DNA of 26,481 nucleotides, from NCBI GenBank assembly GCA_016875695.1, contig VGPB01000004.1, forward strand, positions 1-26,481, given 5' to 3'. Shown here piece by piece: positions 15,842 to 24,359 of the stretch. How positions within the stretch are numbered: the first letter of the stretch is position 1; every line of letters begins with the position of its first letter. The position numbers and the translations under genes were made by a program. The notes under the pieces were generated by a model, which made no database searches, was not told the DNA's origin, and worked only from the letters and a program-made list of their open reading frames with translations. Origin of the DNA: Chloroflexota bacterium. GTDB taxonomy: Bacteria; Chloroflexota; Dehalococcoidia; UBA2979.

Positions 15842-16807
15842 CTAGCGCCCGCGAATCACGTCGTTCACCGCGTCGCCGAGCAGCGCGAACGCGAACAGCA
15901 GTCCCGAGGTGATGAGCCCCGGCACGAGCAGGAGGTGCGGGTGCGCCGCGAACGTGCGCGCGCCCGAGCCCTCGAACAGCATCCCCCCGAACGACGGCGT
16001 CGGCGGCTGGATGCCAACCCCGAACCACGTCAGCGCGATCTCGGTGCCGGCGACCACACCCAGCGTCCCCGACAGCTGCAGGATGATCAGGAACGCCACG
16101 TTCGGCAGCAGGTGCCGGCGGATAATGTGCGCCGTCCCGCCGCCCAGCGCCTGCGCCGCCAGCACGAACTCGCGCTCCCGCAGCTGCAGCACCTGCACGC
16201 GAATGAGCCGCGCCGTGCCCACCCAGAAGAACAGCGACAGCGCCCCGAACACCGTGAGATACGACGCGAAGCCCGACGTCGTCAGCCCCGACAGGAACGT
16301 ATGGTCGTCGAGCCACCCCGTGAACTCGCGCACCCGGGGGGAGAACGTCGCGTTGATCAGGATCAGCATGGGCAACCCCGGCAGCGAGCTGAAGACCTCG
16401 CCCGCGCGCATGATCGCCCCGTCCACCCAGCCGCCCCGGTATCCCGAGAGCAGCCCCAGCGTGTTGCCGATCACCAGCCCGCCGCTCACCAGCACCGCGA
16501 CCGTGACGATGAGCGTGGTGCGCGCCGAGTACATCGCCCGGCTCATCAGGTCGCGCCCCAGGCGGTCCGTGCCGAGCAGGTAATCCGCGCTCGGCCCCTC
16601 CAGGCCGCGGTCTAGGTTCTGCTCGGTGTACGAGTACGGCGCGATCACGGGCGCGAACAGCGCGACGCCGTAGAACAGCCCGATGAACGCGAGCGAGATC
16701 ATCGCGAGGCGCTTGCGGCGCAGCCGCGACCAGAACAGCGCGTACTGGCCCCGTGAGCGCAGCGCCGCGCCACTGACGGCCGCCAGCTCGCCCGCGATCG
16801 CAGTCAT
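15842..16807 (-). CDS. ABC transporter permease, peptide/nickel type (OppC/DppC-like)
   Basis: The 321-residue inner-membrane permease has an N-terminal cytoplasmic segment, a first span near 35-55, the periplasmic marker GTDRLGRDLMSR (79-90) typical of OppC/DppC, further spans, and the ATPase-docking EAA loop about 211-236 (REFVLAAQALGGGTAHIIRR). It pairs with the permease encoded just upstream to import oligopeptides or similar solutes. The ATG at 16807 overlaps the upstream stop by four bases (ATGA), so the two are translationally coupled. A longer in-frame reading (to 17503) is within the other permease gene and is rejected. No ATPase gene follows; the next gene is tig behind its own promoter. 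Confidence 0.9.
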   Translation of the reverse strand: MTAIAGELAAVSGAALRSRGQYALFWSRLRRKRLAMISLAFIGLFYGVALFAPVIAPYSYTEQNLDRGLEGPSADYLLGTDRLGRDLMSRAMYSARTTLIVTVAVLVSGGLVIGNTLGLLSGYRGGWVDGAIMRAGEVFSSLPGLPMLILINATFSPRVREFTGWLDDHTFLSGLTTSGFASYLTVFGALSLFFWVGTARLIRVQVLQLREREFVLAAQALGGGTAHIIRRHLLPNVAFLIILQLSGTLGVVAGTEIALTWFGVGIQPPTPSFGGMLFEGSGARTFAAHPHLLLVPGLITSGLLFAFALLGDAVNDVIRGR

Positions 16808-17793
16808 ACGCGCGCCGCTGCCCCGACGCGCACCCGCGGGTCCACGCGCGCGTACGTCAAGTCCGTCACCAGGTTCATGACGATGAAGAACGCCGCGAGG
16901 ATCAGCGTCACCGCGAGGATCACGTCGTAGTCCCGGCTCACCACCGCGGCGAACGTCAGGCTGCCGATGCCCGGGATGCCGAGCAGTGTCTCCGTGAAGA
17001 ACGCGCCTTCGAGCACCCCCGCGAGGCTCAGCCCGATCGCCGTCACCACCGGCAGCATCGAGTTCGGCAGCACGTGGCGGAACGCCACCTGTCGCTCCGG
17101 CAGCCCCTTCGCGCGGGCGGTGCGCACGTAGTCCTCCAGCTGCACCTGCAGCGCGGTCACGCGCACGAGCCGGGCCACGCCCGCGAACCCAGGGATCGTC
17201 ATCGCCGCGATCGGGATGTACAGGTGCGGGTCGGGGATCGGGATCGCGATCACGTCGGCGATCCAGTAGATCTCGAGCACGCCGTCCCAGCCCCCGACCG
17301 GCAGCAGCGAGAGCTTGATCGCGAACAGCCACAGCACCGGCGGAATCACCACCAGCACCGGCACCGCAGACAGCCCGAGCAGCGTCGTCGTGATCAGCGG
17401 GTCCAGCCACCGCCCCTGAAACCACGCCGCCAGCAGCCCGAGCGGGATGCCGATGCCGAACACGAGCACGATCGCGATCAGGTTCAGCTGCGCCGACACC
17501 CACATGCGCGGCATGATCAGCTCACGCACCGTGCGCCCGCGCTGGATGCTGTACGACTCGCCGAAGTCCCCGTTGAACGCACGCCGCACCCACTTGCCGT
17601 ACTGCTCGAACACCGAGCCATCGAGGCCCTTCTCCGCGCGCGCGCGCTCCAGCACCTCCGGGTCGCGCAGCTGGCCCGCGGCGACCGAGAGCGGGTCGCC
17701 CGGCCCGAACCGCGCGATCGCGAACGTCACGAACGACACGATCACCAGCGTCACCGGCAGGAACAGCAGCCGCCTAACAACGTAGGCGCCCAC
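16804..17793 (-). CDS. ABC transporter permease, peptide/nickel type (OppB/DppB-like)
   Basis: The 329-residue permease begins MGAYVVRRLLFLPVTLVIVSF, the usual first span of the OppB/DppB family, followed by FGPGDPL (29-35) and the GDFGESY segment (75-81). The EAA loop that contacts the ATPase is at about 220-240 (EDYVRTARAKGLPERQVAF). Later spans lie near 104-124, 136-162, 246-266 and 290-312. It begins seven bases after the binding-protein stop and overlaps the next permease by four, so the three genes are one unit. Substrate not determined from sequence. Confidence 0.92.
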   Translation of the reverse strand: MGAYVVRRLLFLPVTLVIVSFVTFAIARFGPGDPLSVAAGQLRDPEVLERARAEKGLDGSVFEQYGKWVRRAFNGDFGESYSIQRGRTVRELIMPRMWVSAQLNLIAIVLVFGIGIPLGLLAAWFQGRWLDPLITTTLLGLSAVPVLVVIPPVLWLFAIKLSLLPVGGWDGVLEIYWIADVIAIPIPDPHLYIPIAAMTIPGFAGVARLVRVTALQVQLEDYVRTARAKGLPERQVAFRHVLPNSMLPVVTAIGLSLAGVLEGAFFTETLLGIPGIGSLTFAAVVSRDYDVILAVTLILAAFFIVMNLVTDLTYARVDPRVRVGAAARV

Positions 17794-17800
17794 GGACCCG

Positions 17801-19453
17801 CTACCGCTCGATGCTGACGAAGCGCAGCCGTGGGATGACCATCGGCGGCTCAGTCCAGCCCTTCACCGCGGCCTTGACCACCACGTGCTGCCGCGCGAAG
17901 TACAGCGGGATCCACGCCGCGTCCTTGAGCACCTCGCGCTCCGCATCCTGGTACAAGCGCAGCCGCACCGGCGCCTCCCGCTCCGTGCGCGCGCGCTCCA
18001 GCAGCCCGTCGAGCGTCGGGTTCGCGTAGCCAAGGTCGTTCAACGCCGACCGCGAGTGGAACTTGAGGTCGAGCACGTTCTCCGGGTCGGGGTAGTCCAG
18101 GATCCAACCGGAGTTGAACAGCTGCAGCCGGCCGGCGTCCACGTCCGCGAAGAACGTGGCCGCGTCGGACTGCTTGATCTGCACCTGCACGCCCAGCACC
18201 TGGCGCCACTGCTCGATGAACGCCTGCGTGTCGATCGCGCCTTCCGCGCCCGCGCCGATCTCGGTGAGCGTCACGGCAGGCAGCACGCGGCCCGCGTACT
18301 TCGAGGCGGCGAGCGCGCGCTTCGCCTCCTCCGGGTCGAACTTCAGCGTCTTGTCGTCCGCCGTGTAGCCGGGCAACTGCGGCATGAGGATGCCCGTGGC
18401 CGGCGAGATCATCTTGTTGAACGTCACATCCGCGATGCGCTGCCGGTCGATCGCCAAGCCGAACGCACGGCGCACGTTCACGTCATCGAATGGCGGTACC
18501 TTGGTGTTGAACGCCAAGTACGAGATCGACAGCGACGACGCCTCGATATACAGCTTGTTCAGCGCGTTGTTGCGATCGCGCACGCGCTCGATGTCGTTCA
18601 CGCTGATGTTCGCGACGTCGAGCTCGTTGTTCTCAAAGCGCGTCAGCGCGCTGCCGCCGGAGATCTGGTACAGCACCTGGCTCACTTTCGGCGCGCCGAG
18701 GTGGTATCCGGCGTGCGCCTCCAGCACGATGCGCTCGCCGAGCCGCCACTCGCGCATCTTGTACGGGCCGGTCCCGTTCGGCTTCAGCGTCCAGTTGCGC
18801 GGATTCGACTCCGCCTGCTGGCAGTCGATCACGAACGCCGTCGGGTACGTCAGCTTCGCGAGGAAGTACGGCTTCGGCGCGTCAATGGTGATGCGCACCG
18901 TCTTGCGGTCCACCACCTCGACGCCGCGCACGCTCTGCGCGCTGCCCGCCATCTTCTCGCGCGCGCCGACGATATCGTTGAGGTACGCCGCGGCAGTGCT
19001 CGACGCGAGCCGGCGCTCCGTCGCGCGCTCCATCGAGCATTTCACGTCGTTCGCCTCGATCGCGCGGCCGTTGTGGAACACGGCGTTGTCGCGCAGCTTG
19101 AACGTGTAGACTAGGCCGTCCGGCGACACCTCGAACGAGGCGGCAAGGTCCGGCGCCACGTTGAGGTTCTGGTCGAGCGTCATCAGCCCGCCGAACAGCT
19201 CGACGATATACTCGGCTGAACCGGCGTCACCGGCCAGCGCCGGGTCCAGCGTGATCGGGTCGCCACCCCCCAGGCGCAGCCGGCCCGAGGCCGCGCCGCT
19301 GTCGACGCTGCCGCTCGAGCCGCTCCCGCCGCTCGCGGCGTCGTCGCCGTCGCTGCCGCCGCTCAGCAGCAGCACCGCGGACAGCCCACCGACCACCAGC
19401 ACCAGCGCCGCCAGCACACCAAGCAGGATCGCCAGGATGCGGTTCTGACTCAT
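17801..19453 (-). CDS. Peptide-type ABC transporter substrate-binding protein, membrane-anchored
   Basis: The 550-residue protein belongs to the SBP_bac_5 (OppA/DppA) family. After a hydrophobic anchor at 5-31 there is a Gly/Ser/Asp-rich linker to about 60, then the binding domain beginning LGGGDPITLDPALAG. Family blocks include NGTGPYKMREW, DVNVRRAFGLAIDR and SGWILDYPDPENVL. There is no lipobox cysteine after the hydrophobic segment, so it seems to be held by an uncleaved N-terminal span or cleaved by signal peptidase I, unlike many Gram-positive-type binding proteins. The start at 19453 (MSQNRILAIL) was preferred over the in-frame reading to 19579, whose extra N-terminus is Arg-rich noise. 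First gene of the transporter unit, 70 bases after aspS. Confidence 0.92.
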   Translation of the reverse strand: MSQNRILAILLGVLAALVLVVGGLSAVLLLSGGSDGDDAASGGSGSSGSVDSGAASGRLRLGGGDPITLDPALAGDAGSAEYIVELFGGLMTLDQNLNVAPDLAASFEVSPDGLVYTFKLRDNAVFHNGRAIEANDVKCSMERATERRLASSTAAAYLNDIVGAREKMAGSAQSVRGVEVVDRKTVRITIDAPKPYFLAKLTYPTAFVIDCQQAESNPRNWTLKPNGTGPYKMREWRLGERIVLEAHAGYHLGAPKVSQVLYQISGGSALTRFENNELDVANISVNDIERVRDRNNALNKLYIEASSLSISYLAFNTKVPPFDDVNVRRAFGLAIDRQRIADVTFNKMISPATGILMPQLPGYTADDKTLKFDPEEAKRALAASKYAGRVLPAVTLTEIGAGAEGAIDTQAFIEQWRQVLGVQVQIKQSDAATFFADVDAGRLQLFNSGWILDYPDPENVLDLKFHSRSALNDLGYANPTLDGLLERARTEREAPVRLRLYQDAEREVLKDAAWIPLYFARQHVVVKAAVKGWTEPPMVIPRLRFVSIER

Positions 19454-19523
19454 CGAGCGCTCCACTTCGTCGCGTCCTGCGTCCGTACGTACGAGGTGGG
19501 AGCCTCCCGAGGATCGCCGTCCA

Positions 19524-21359
19524 TCATAACGTCCGCCTCGCCGCGCCCTCGGCCGCCGCCTCCGGCGCAACGACGGCAATGTGCGCCTCGGCGAGCTGTC
19601 GCGCGCTCACCGCGCTCGGTGCCCCCGTCATCGGGTCCGAGGCCGACTTCGTCTTCGGGAACGCGATCACCTCGCGGATATCTCGCTCCCCGGCGAACAG
19701 CGCCACGGTACGGTCGATGCCCGGCGCGATGCCGCCGTGCGGAGGAGCGCCGAACGTGAACGCCTCCAGCATGTGCCCGAACTTCGCGCGCGCCTCCGCC
19801 TCGCCCATGCCGAGGCGGGCCAGCACGCGCAGCAACAGCTCCGGCCGGTGGATGCGGATCGAGCCCGATCCGATCTCCTGCCCGTTGCACACGATGTCAT
19901 ACGCGTGCGAGCGCACCGCGGCGGGGTCGTCGTCGATGCGCGCGATGTCCGCCTCGTAGGGCGCCGTGAACAGGTGGTGCACCGCGCTCCAGCGCGCCTC
20001 CTGCTCGTCCCACTCGAGCATCGGGAACTCCGTCACGAAGGCGAACTCCAGCCGCTGCGGGTCCGCGAGCCCGCGCTCTTCGGCGACGTGGCGCCGTAGT
20101 GCGTCGAGCGCGCGCGAGGTCACCGCGTCCGGGCCCGCGACCAGCAGCAGCAGGTCTCCCCGCGCCGCGCCGCACGCCTCGGCCACGGCTGCGAACTCGG
20201 CCGCGGTGACGAAGCGCGCCGCAGGCGAACGCACGTCCTCGATGGTCAGTGTCGCGAGCGGCCCGCTGCCGCCGAGCGCGGCCGTGACGAGGCCCTGCGC
20301 GCCCGCCTCGCGCGCGAGTGCCGTCAGCGCGTCGAGCCCGCGGCGTGGCGTTTCCGCGCCCCCCGGCACGGCGATCCCTCGCACACGCCCGCCGCCCGCC
20401 ACCGCCTCGCGGAACACCGCGAAGGCGCTGCCCGCGACCAGCGCCGACACGTCGGCGATCTCGAGCCCGTAGCGCAGATCCGGCTTGTCCGTTCCGAAGC
20501 GCTCCAGCGCCTCGCGGTACGTCATCCGATGGAACGGCGCCGGCAGCGCGAACTGCGGCGCAACGGCCGCAGCGAGCGCGCTGTACAGCTCCTCGATCAA
20601 CGCCAGGATCTCCTCCTCCGTCGTGAACGACATCTCCAGGTCGAGCTGCGTGAACTCGGGCTGGCGGTCCGCACGTAGGTCCTCGTCGCGGTAGCAGCGC
20701 GCGATCTGGAAGTAGCGCTCGAAGCCCGCGACCATCAGCAGCTGCTTCCACTGCTGGGGCGACTGCGGCAGCGCGTAGAACTGGCCCGGATGCACCCGGC
20801 TGGGCACCAGGTAGTCGCGCGCCCCCTCGGGCGTCGCGAGGTTCAGCACCGGCGTCTCGATCTCAACGAAGTCGCGCGCGTCGAGGAACGCGCGGATGAA
20901 CGCCACCACGCGATGCCGCAGCCGCAGGTTCGCGGCCATGCGCTGGCGGCGCAGGTCCAGGTAGCGGTAGCGCAGCCGCGTCAGCTCGTCGACCGGGGTC
21001 TCCTGGTTGACCGGGAAGGGCGGCGTTTCCGCCGGGTTCAGCACTTCGATGACCGTAGCCACGACCTCGACGGCGCCGGTCGGCAGCTCCGCGTTCGCGG
21101 TGCCCTCGCGCCGGAGCGCCACCTCGCCGCGCACGTGCAGCACGAACTCGTGGCGCACGCCAGCCGCGACGGCAGCCGCCGCCGGTGCCGCGTCCGGGTG
21201 GCAGACCACCTGCACGAGGCCCGACACGTCACGCAGGTCAAGGAAGATCAGCCCGCCGTGGTCGCGCCGCCGGTGCACCCACCCGGCCAGCCGCACCGCG
21301 TGCCCCGCGTGCTCCGCGCGCAGCTCGCCGCAGCGATGACTGCGCCACGCCTGCTCCAT
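19524..21359 (-). CDS. aspS: Aspartyl-tRNA synthetase, bacterial type
   Basis: The 611-residue class II synthetase charges tRNA with aspartate. An N-terminal OB-fold anticodon-binding domain contains GWVHRRRDHGGLIFLDLRD (26-44). Class II motif 2 is RCYRDEDLRADRQPEFTQ, followed by LDLEMSF, then the bacterial GAD insertion, and motif 3 is GGIAPGIDRTVALFAGE near the C-terminus. His34 in RRRDHGG is the residue found in non-discriminating enzymes (such as that of Pseudomonas aeruginosa), which also charge tRNA-Asn for later amidation by GatCAB. That role is inference. The ATG at 21359 gives the normal N-terminus; an in-frame extension to 21458 overlaps the sortase gene and is unlikely. The sortase stop is 70 bases upstream. 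Confidence 0.95.
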   Translation of the reverse strand: MEQAWRSHRCGELRAEHAGHAVRLAGWVHRRRDHGGLIFLDLRDVSGLVQVVCHPDAAPAAAAVAAGVRHEFVLHVRGEVALRREGTANAELPTGAVEVVATVIEVLNPAETPPFPVNQETPVDELTRLRYRYLDLRRQRMAANLRLRHRVVAFIRAFLDARDFVEIETPVLNLATPEGARDYLVPSRVHPGQFYALPQSPQQWKQLLMVAGFERYFQIARCYRDEDLRADRQPEFTQLDLEMSFTTEEEILALIEELYSALAAAVAPQFALPAPFHRMTYREALERFGTDKPDLRYGLEIADVSALVAGSAFAVFREAVAGGGRVRGIAVPGGAETPRRGLDALTALAREAGAQGLVTAALGGSGPLATLTIEDVRSPAARFVTAAEFAAVAEACGAARGDLLLLVAGPDAVTSRALDALRRHVAEERGLADPQRLEFAFVTEFPMLEWDEQEARWSAVHHLFTAPYEADIARIDDDPAAVRSHAYDIVCNGQEIGSGSIRIHRPELLLRVLARLGMGEAEARAKFGHMLEAFTFGAPPHGGIAPGIDRTVALFAGERDIREVIAFPKTKSASDPMTGAPSAVSARQLAEAHIAVVAPEAAAEGAARRTL

Positions 21360-21429
21360 CAGCGGAGTGTCGCACGCGCGTGCGGGGAGCGGCAACGAAG
21401 CGCCGCGGACGCGGCCCGGCCGCGCGGCC

Positions 21430-22230
21430 TCAGCTGACGCGGCGCGCGACCACCACATCGCGGTCGAGGTACTCGCCGTAGCCCGTGGCGTCGTACACGA
21501 TGTGCCCGCCGCAGGTGATGAACGTCAGCCACTCCTGACTCGCCGGCCGCTTCGAGGGCCACAGCAACTCGCCCATGGGCAGCCGGTTCAGCGGGTAGCG
21601 CACGTTCGACATCACCTCGTAGCGCACCCGCCGTCCGTCGGCGAGCTCCACCACAATCTCATCGCCCGGCGCCGCCTTGTACATGAAATAGAACGGGCCC
21701 TGCATGTGGTTCCAGCTCTCGTGGGCCGAGAGCACCGCGTTGCGATCCTGGCCCGGCAGCCCGTACGCCGGGTACCAGCCGACGCGGTAGCTGGCGTCGT
21801 GCGGCGAGTCGAGCTCGTTCGACGCGGTCAGCCCAAGCGACTCGACCCCGTGGTCGAGTCCGAGCTCGGGCGCGCTCACCCAGCGCACTGCGACGCCCGC
21901 GATCGGCGCGATCGCCCGCGGCGGCGCCGGCGGCAGCGCCACCTTGCCCGCCACCGTCGGCCGCGCACCGGCAGTAGCGGTCTCCGGCACGGGCAGCGGC
22001 CACGATGCGGCGAACAGCTCCTTGCGCGGGTGCTCCTGCGGCATGGGCTCGTCGGCCGGCTGTGCAGGCGGCGCCACATCGACCACAACGCTCGGCGCCG
22101 CAGGCGTGCCGCCGCGCCCGAACAGCGGCTCGCGCAATGCGAACGCGCCCCCGACGAACAGCACCGCCGTCAGCGAGGACAGCGCGACCACCAGGAGATA
22201 GCGCCTGTTGTACTGGGCCGCCGTCGCCAT
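21430..22230 (-). CDS. Sortase, class E/F-like
   Basis: The 266-residue protein has an N-terminal membrane anchor (11-31), a Pro/Ala-rich extracytoplasmic linker (about 40-110) and a sortase beta-barrel. The catalytic residues are visible: His170 in LSAHESWNH, Cys240 in TFITCGG and Arg258 in EYLDRDVVVAR. Sortases cut surface proteins at a sorting motif and join them to the envelope or to each other. The TCGG and YLDR blocks are those of class F or E enzymes of Actinobacteria and Chloroflexota. No protein with a recognisable sorting signal is encoded nearby. The gene has its own promoter about 50 bases upstream of the ATG. Confidence 0.87.
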   Translation of the reverse strand: MATAAQYNRRYLLVVALSSLTAVLFVGGAFALREPLFGRGGTPAAPSVVVDVAPPAQPADEPMPQEHPRKELFAASWPLPVPETATAGARPTVAGKVALPPAPPRAIAPIAGVAVRWVSAPELGLDHGVESLGLTASNELDSPHDASYRVGWYPAYGLPGQDRNAVLSAHESWNHMQGPFYFMYKAAPGDEIVVELADGRRVRYEVMSNVRYPLNRLPMGELLWPSKRPASQEWLTFITCGGHIVYDATGYGEYLDRDVVVARRVS

Positions 22231-22285
22231 CGCATACCGTCCGTGGTGCCTCGAACGTGGGGAGCTCCGCGCGGGCGCGTCGCGT

Positions 22286-22313
22286 AGGGTACGGGGCCAT
22301 CGGTCAACGTCAA
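22286..22313 (-). promoter_or_regulatory. Promoter of the sortase gene
   Basis: Minus strand TTGACG (22313-22308) and TACCCT (22291-22286) are separated by 16 bases, about 55 bases before the sortase ATG. A second TTGACC overlaps the spacer. It occupies most of the 105-base gap between the PPOX-fold gene and the sortase gene. Confidence 0.5.
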
Positions 22314-22335
22314 CTATCGCGCGGGAACCACCGCG

Positions 22336-22770
22336 TTACGAACGCGCATATTCCGGCGAAAGCCGCAGCACCACCCATCCCTCCGCGTCGAGCGCCGCGC
22401 CGAGCTCTGCATCGGTCGGCTCCGCCGCGTCGTCACGCCGGCGCTGCTTCGCGCGTAACCTGCGCATCGCCGAGCGACGCCCGTCGCCCTCGGGCTCCGC
22501 GTGCGCCTCGACGTACACCACGAGCTGCGTGCGCCCGTCCAGCACCGCCAGTGCCACGCGCGGCTGCCTCAGCGCGTTGCGCCACTTCGCGCTCGACTCC
22601 AGTATCGACATCGCGACGTCGTCGCCGTCGAAGTCGTACCGCACCGTCGCGAGGTTCGGCGACCCGTCGCACCGGCCCGTGCCGAGCACACCGAGCCGAT
22701 GCTCACGCAGGAACGCCGCCTGCTCCGCGCTCAGCACGCCCCCGGCATCGCCCACGGCCTCGCCTGTCAT
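22336..22770 (-). CDS. PPOX-class (pyridoxamine-phosphate-oxidase fold) flavin/F420-type protein
   Basis: The 144-residue protein has the split-barrel layout of small PPOX-class oxidoreductases: FLREHRLGVLGTGRCDGSPN (20-39) is the first strand pair, with the turn to ATVRYDFDGDDVAMSI, then SSAKWRNALRQPRVAL (59-74), whose basic residues usually contact the cofactor phosphate, and a late VVYVEAHAE strand. Relatives bind FMN, F420 or heme; the sequence does not tell which. It lies between the GEPGC microprotein gene and the sortase gene on the same strand, without a recognised functional link. Confidence 0.75.
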   Translation of the reverse strand: MTGEAVGDAGGVLSAEQAAFLREHRLGVLGTGRCDGSPNLATVRYDFDGDDVAMSILESSAKWRNALRQPRVALAVLDGRTQLVVYVEAHAEPEGDGRRSAMRRLRAKQRRRDDAAEPTDAELGAALDAEGWVVLRLSPEYARS

Positions 22771-22833
22771 GTCGCCCCCTCGCCGCGCGTCGCGCGTGGT
22801 ACGCGGCCCTCACGGGGCCGCTTGCGGCAGCTG

Positions 22834-22959
22834 TCAGCAGCCGGGCTCGCCGGCGTTGCCGCAGCAACCGCTGCGCCGGCGCAGCCGCAGCCCGTAGTTG
22901 CGCAGGGCCAGCCGCAGCTTCGTGGCTAGCGGCGCGTCGTACTCGCGCCAGTTCGACAC
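22834..22959 (-). CDS. Small Cys-rich protein with CCGNxGEPGC C-terminus
   Basis: A 41-residue frame starting at GTG 22959 reads VSNWREYDAPLATKLRLALR and ends RSGCCGNAGEPGC. The amphipathic basic helix followed by a CCG-x-x-GEPGC tail resembles short uncharacterised proteins I recall from Chloroflexota and Actinobacteria; I know no function. Three Cys (two adjacent, one terminal) suggest metal binding, disulfide chemistry or modification. The start is uncertain: the frame continues open upstream to 23142 but that part is GC-rich noise and overlaps hemW. It is divergent from hemW (136-base gap) and 63 bases upstream of the PPOX-fold gene. Confidence 0.55.
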   Translation of the reverse strand: MSNWREYDAPLATKLRLALRNYGLRLRRRSGCCGNAGEPGC

Positions 22960-23095
22960 GATCGCGCCAAGGCCCCGCCGCCCGCGCTCGCCGCCGCCGT
23001 CGCACACGGTCGCCCCCTCGCTGCGGCGCGCCGCCCCGAGCGCACCCACTCTACCCCCCGCGCGCCGCGCGACCGCGCCCTGTACCCTGCCTGTC

Positions 23096-24358
23096 ATGGC
23101 CGCGCCTCCCCGTCCCGCTTCCAGCGACGCCCCGGCGGCCACCGCGCTCGCGCTCTACCTCCACATCCCGTTCTGCACCGCCAAGTGCGGCTACTGCGAC
23201 TTCAACTCCTACGCTGGCCTGGAGCACGTGGTCCCGGACTACACCCCGGCGCTTGTGCAGGAGCTCGCACTGTGGGCCCCGGCCGCGCGCGACTTCCGGG
23301 TCGACACCGTCTTCTTCGGCGGCGGCACGCCGAGCCTCAGCTCGCTCGCCGACCTCGAGCGCATCTTGCGCGCGGTGTACGCGCAGTACACCGTCGCACC
23401 CGACGCTGAGTGGACCCTCGAGGCCAACCCCAGCGAGCTCACGGCGGAGCACCTCGCCGGCATGCGCGGCCTCGGCATCAACCGCCTCTCGATCGGCGTG
23501 CAGTCGCTGCACGACGACGAGCTCGCGCTGCTGGAGCGCCAGCACTCGGCCGAGCGCGCGCTCTCGGCCGTCGAGGCCGCGCGCGCGGCTGGCTTCGACA
23601 ACCTGAACATCGACCTCATCTTCGGGCTGATCGGCCAACCGCTCGCCCGCTGGCAGCAGACGCTGGAGCGCGCGCTCGCCGTGCGCCCGGAGCACCTGTC
23701 GTGCTACGCGCTCACCGTCGAGCCCGGTACTGCGCTGTACTACCGCGTCGCGAAGGGGCAGCTGCCCGAGCCGGACCCGGATGTCGTGGCGGACCAGTTC
23801 GAGTGGACGCGCGACCGGCTGGAGCGCGCGGGATACCGTCACTACGAGCTCTCGAACTGGGCGCTGCCGGGGCGCGAGTGCCGCCACAACCTCGTCTACT
23901 GGCGCTCGGACCCGTACCTCGGCATGGGCGCCGGCGCGCACTCGTTCTTCGCCGGCCGCCGCTTCGCGAACGTCGACGCGCCCACGCGCTACGTCGAGGC
24001 GGTGCGCGCCTCCGCCGCCGAGCGCGCCGCCACGGGCCGCAGCACGCTGCAGCAGATCCGAGGTGGCGAGACCCCGTCCGCGGCGACCCTGCGCGCCGAC
24101 GCCGCGATCCTCGGCCTGCGCCTCATCGAGGGCATCGATCCACACGCCTTCGCCGTGCGCTTCGGCTGCACGCTCGAAGCAGCGTTCGGGCCGGCCATCA
24201 AACGCCACCTGCGCACCGGCCTGCTCGAGCGCACTGCGGACCGCCTGCGCCTCACCGCGCGCGGCCAGTTCCTGGCCAACGAGGTGTTCGTGGAGCTGCT
24301 GCCGGACGAACCGGCCTCGCCCGAACGCGCGTACGCGGCGCCCGAGCACGAGACCTAG
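23096..24358 (+). CDS. hemW: Radical SAM heme chaperone HemW
   Basis: The 420-residue protein is a radical SAM enzyme-family member. The cluster motif is Cys27, Cys31 and Cys34 in HIPFCTAKCGYC. GGGTPS follows as the SAM-binding block. The HNLVYW motif beginning at His264, followed by DPYLGMGAGAHS, is the HNxxYW heme-binding signature separating HemW from the true coproporphyrinogen dehydrogenase HemN. HemW delivers heme to respiratory proteins. The ATG at 23096 was chosen for its good N-terminus; the frame is open further upstream but without conserved sequence. No ribosome site is seen before it; TACCCT seven bases upstream could be a -10 box giving a near-leaderless message. The zinc-ribbon gene follows immediately. 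Confidence 0.92.
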   Translation: MAAPPRPASSDAPAATALALYLHIPFCTAKCGYCDFNSYAGLEHVVPDYTPALVQELALWAPAARDFRVDTVFFGGGTPSLSSLADLERILRAVYAQYTVAPDAEWTLEANPSELTAEHLAGMRGLGINRLSIGVQSLHDDELALLERQHSAERALSAVEAARAAGFDNLNIDLIFGLIGQPLARWQQTLERALAVRPEHLSCYALTVEPGTALYYRVAKGQLPEPDPDVVADQFEWTRDRLERAGYRHYELSNWALPGRECRHNLVYWRSDPYLGMGAGAHSFFAGRRFANVDAPTRYVEAVRASAAERAATGRSTLQQIRGGETPSAATLRADAAILGLRLIEGIDPHAFAVRFGCTLEAAFGPAIKRHLRTGLLERTADRLRLTARGQFLANEVFVELLPDEPASPERAYAAPEHET

Positions 24359-24359
24359 C

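Noticed and set aside
19479..19488. CGTACGTACG palindrome as an operator for the transporter
   Set aside because: Simple alternating repeat without flanking symmetry or a promoter nearby.
22960..23095. Longer N-termini of hemW or of the GEPGC protein across the divergent gap
   Set aside because: Both frames are open here but overlap each other, are Arg/Pro/Ala-rich and lack family similarity.
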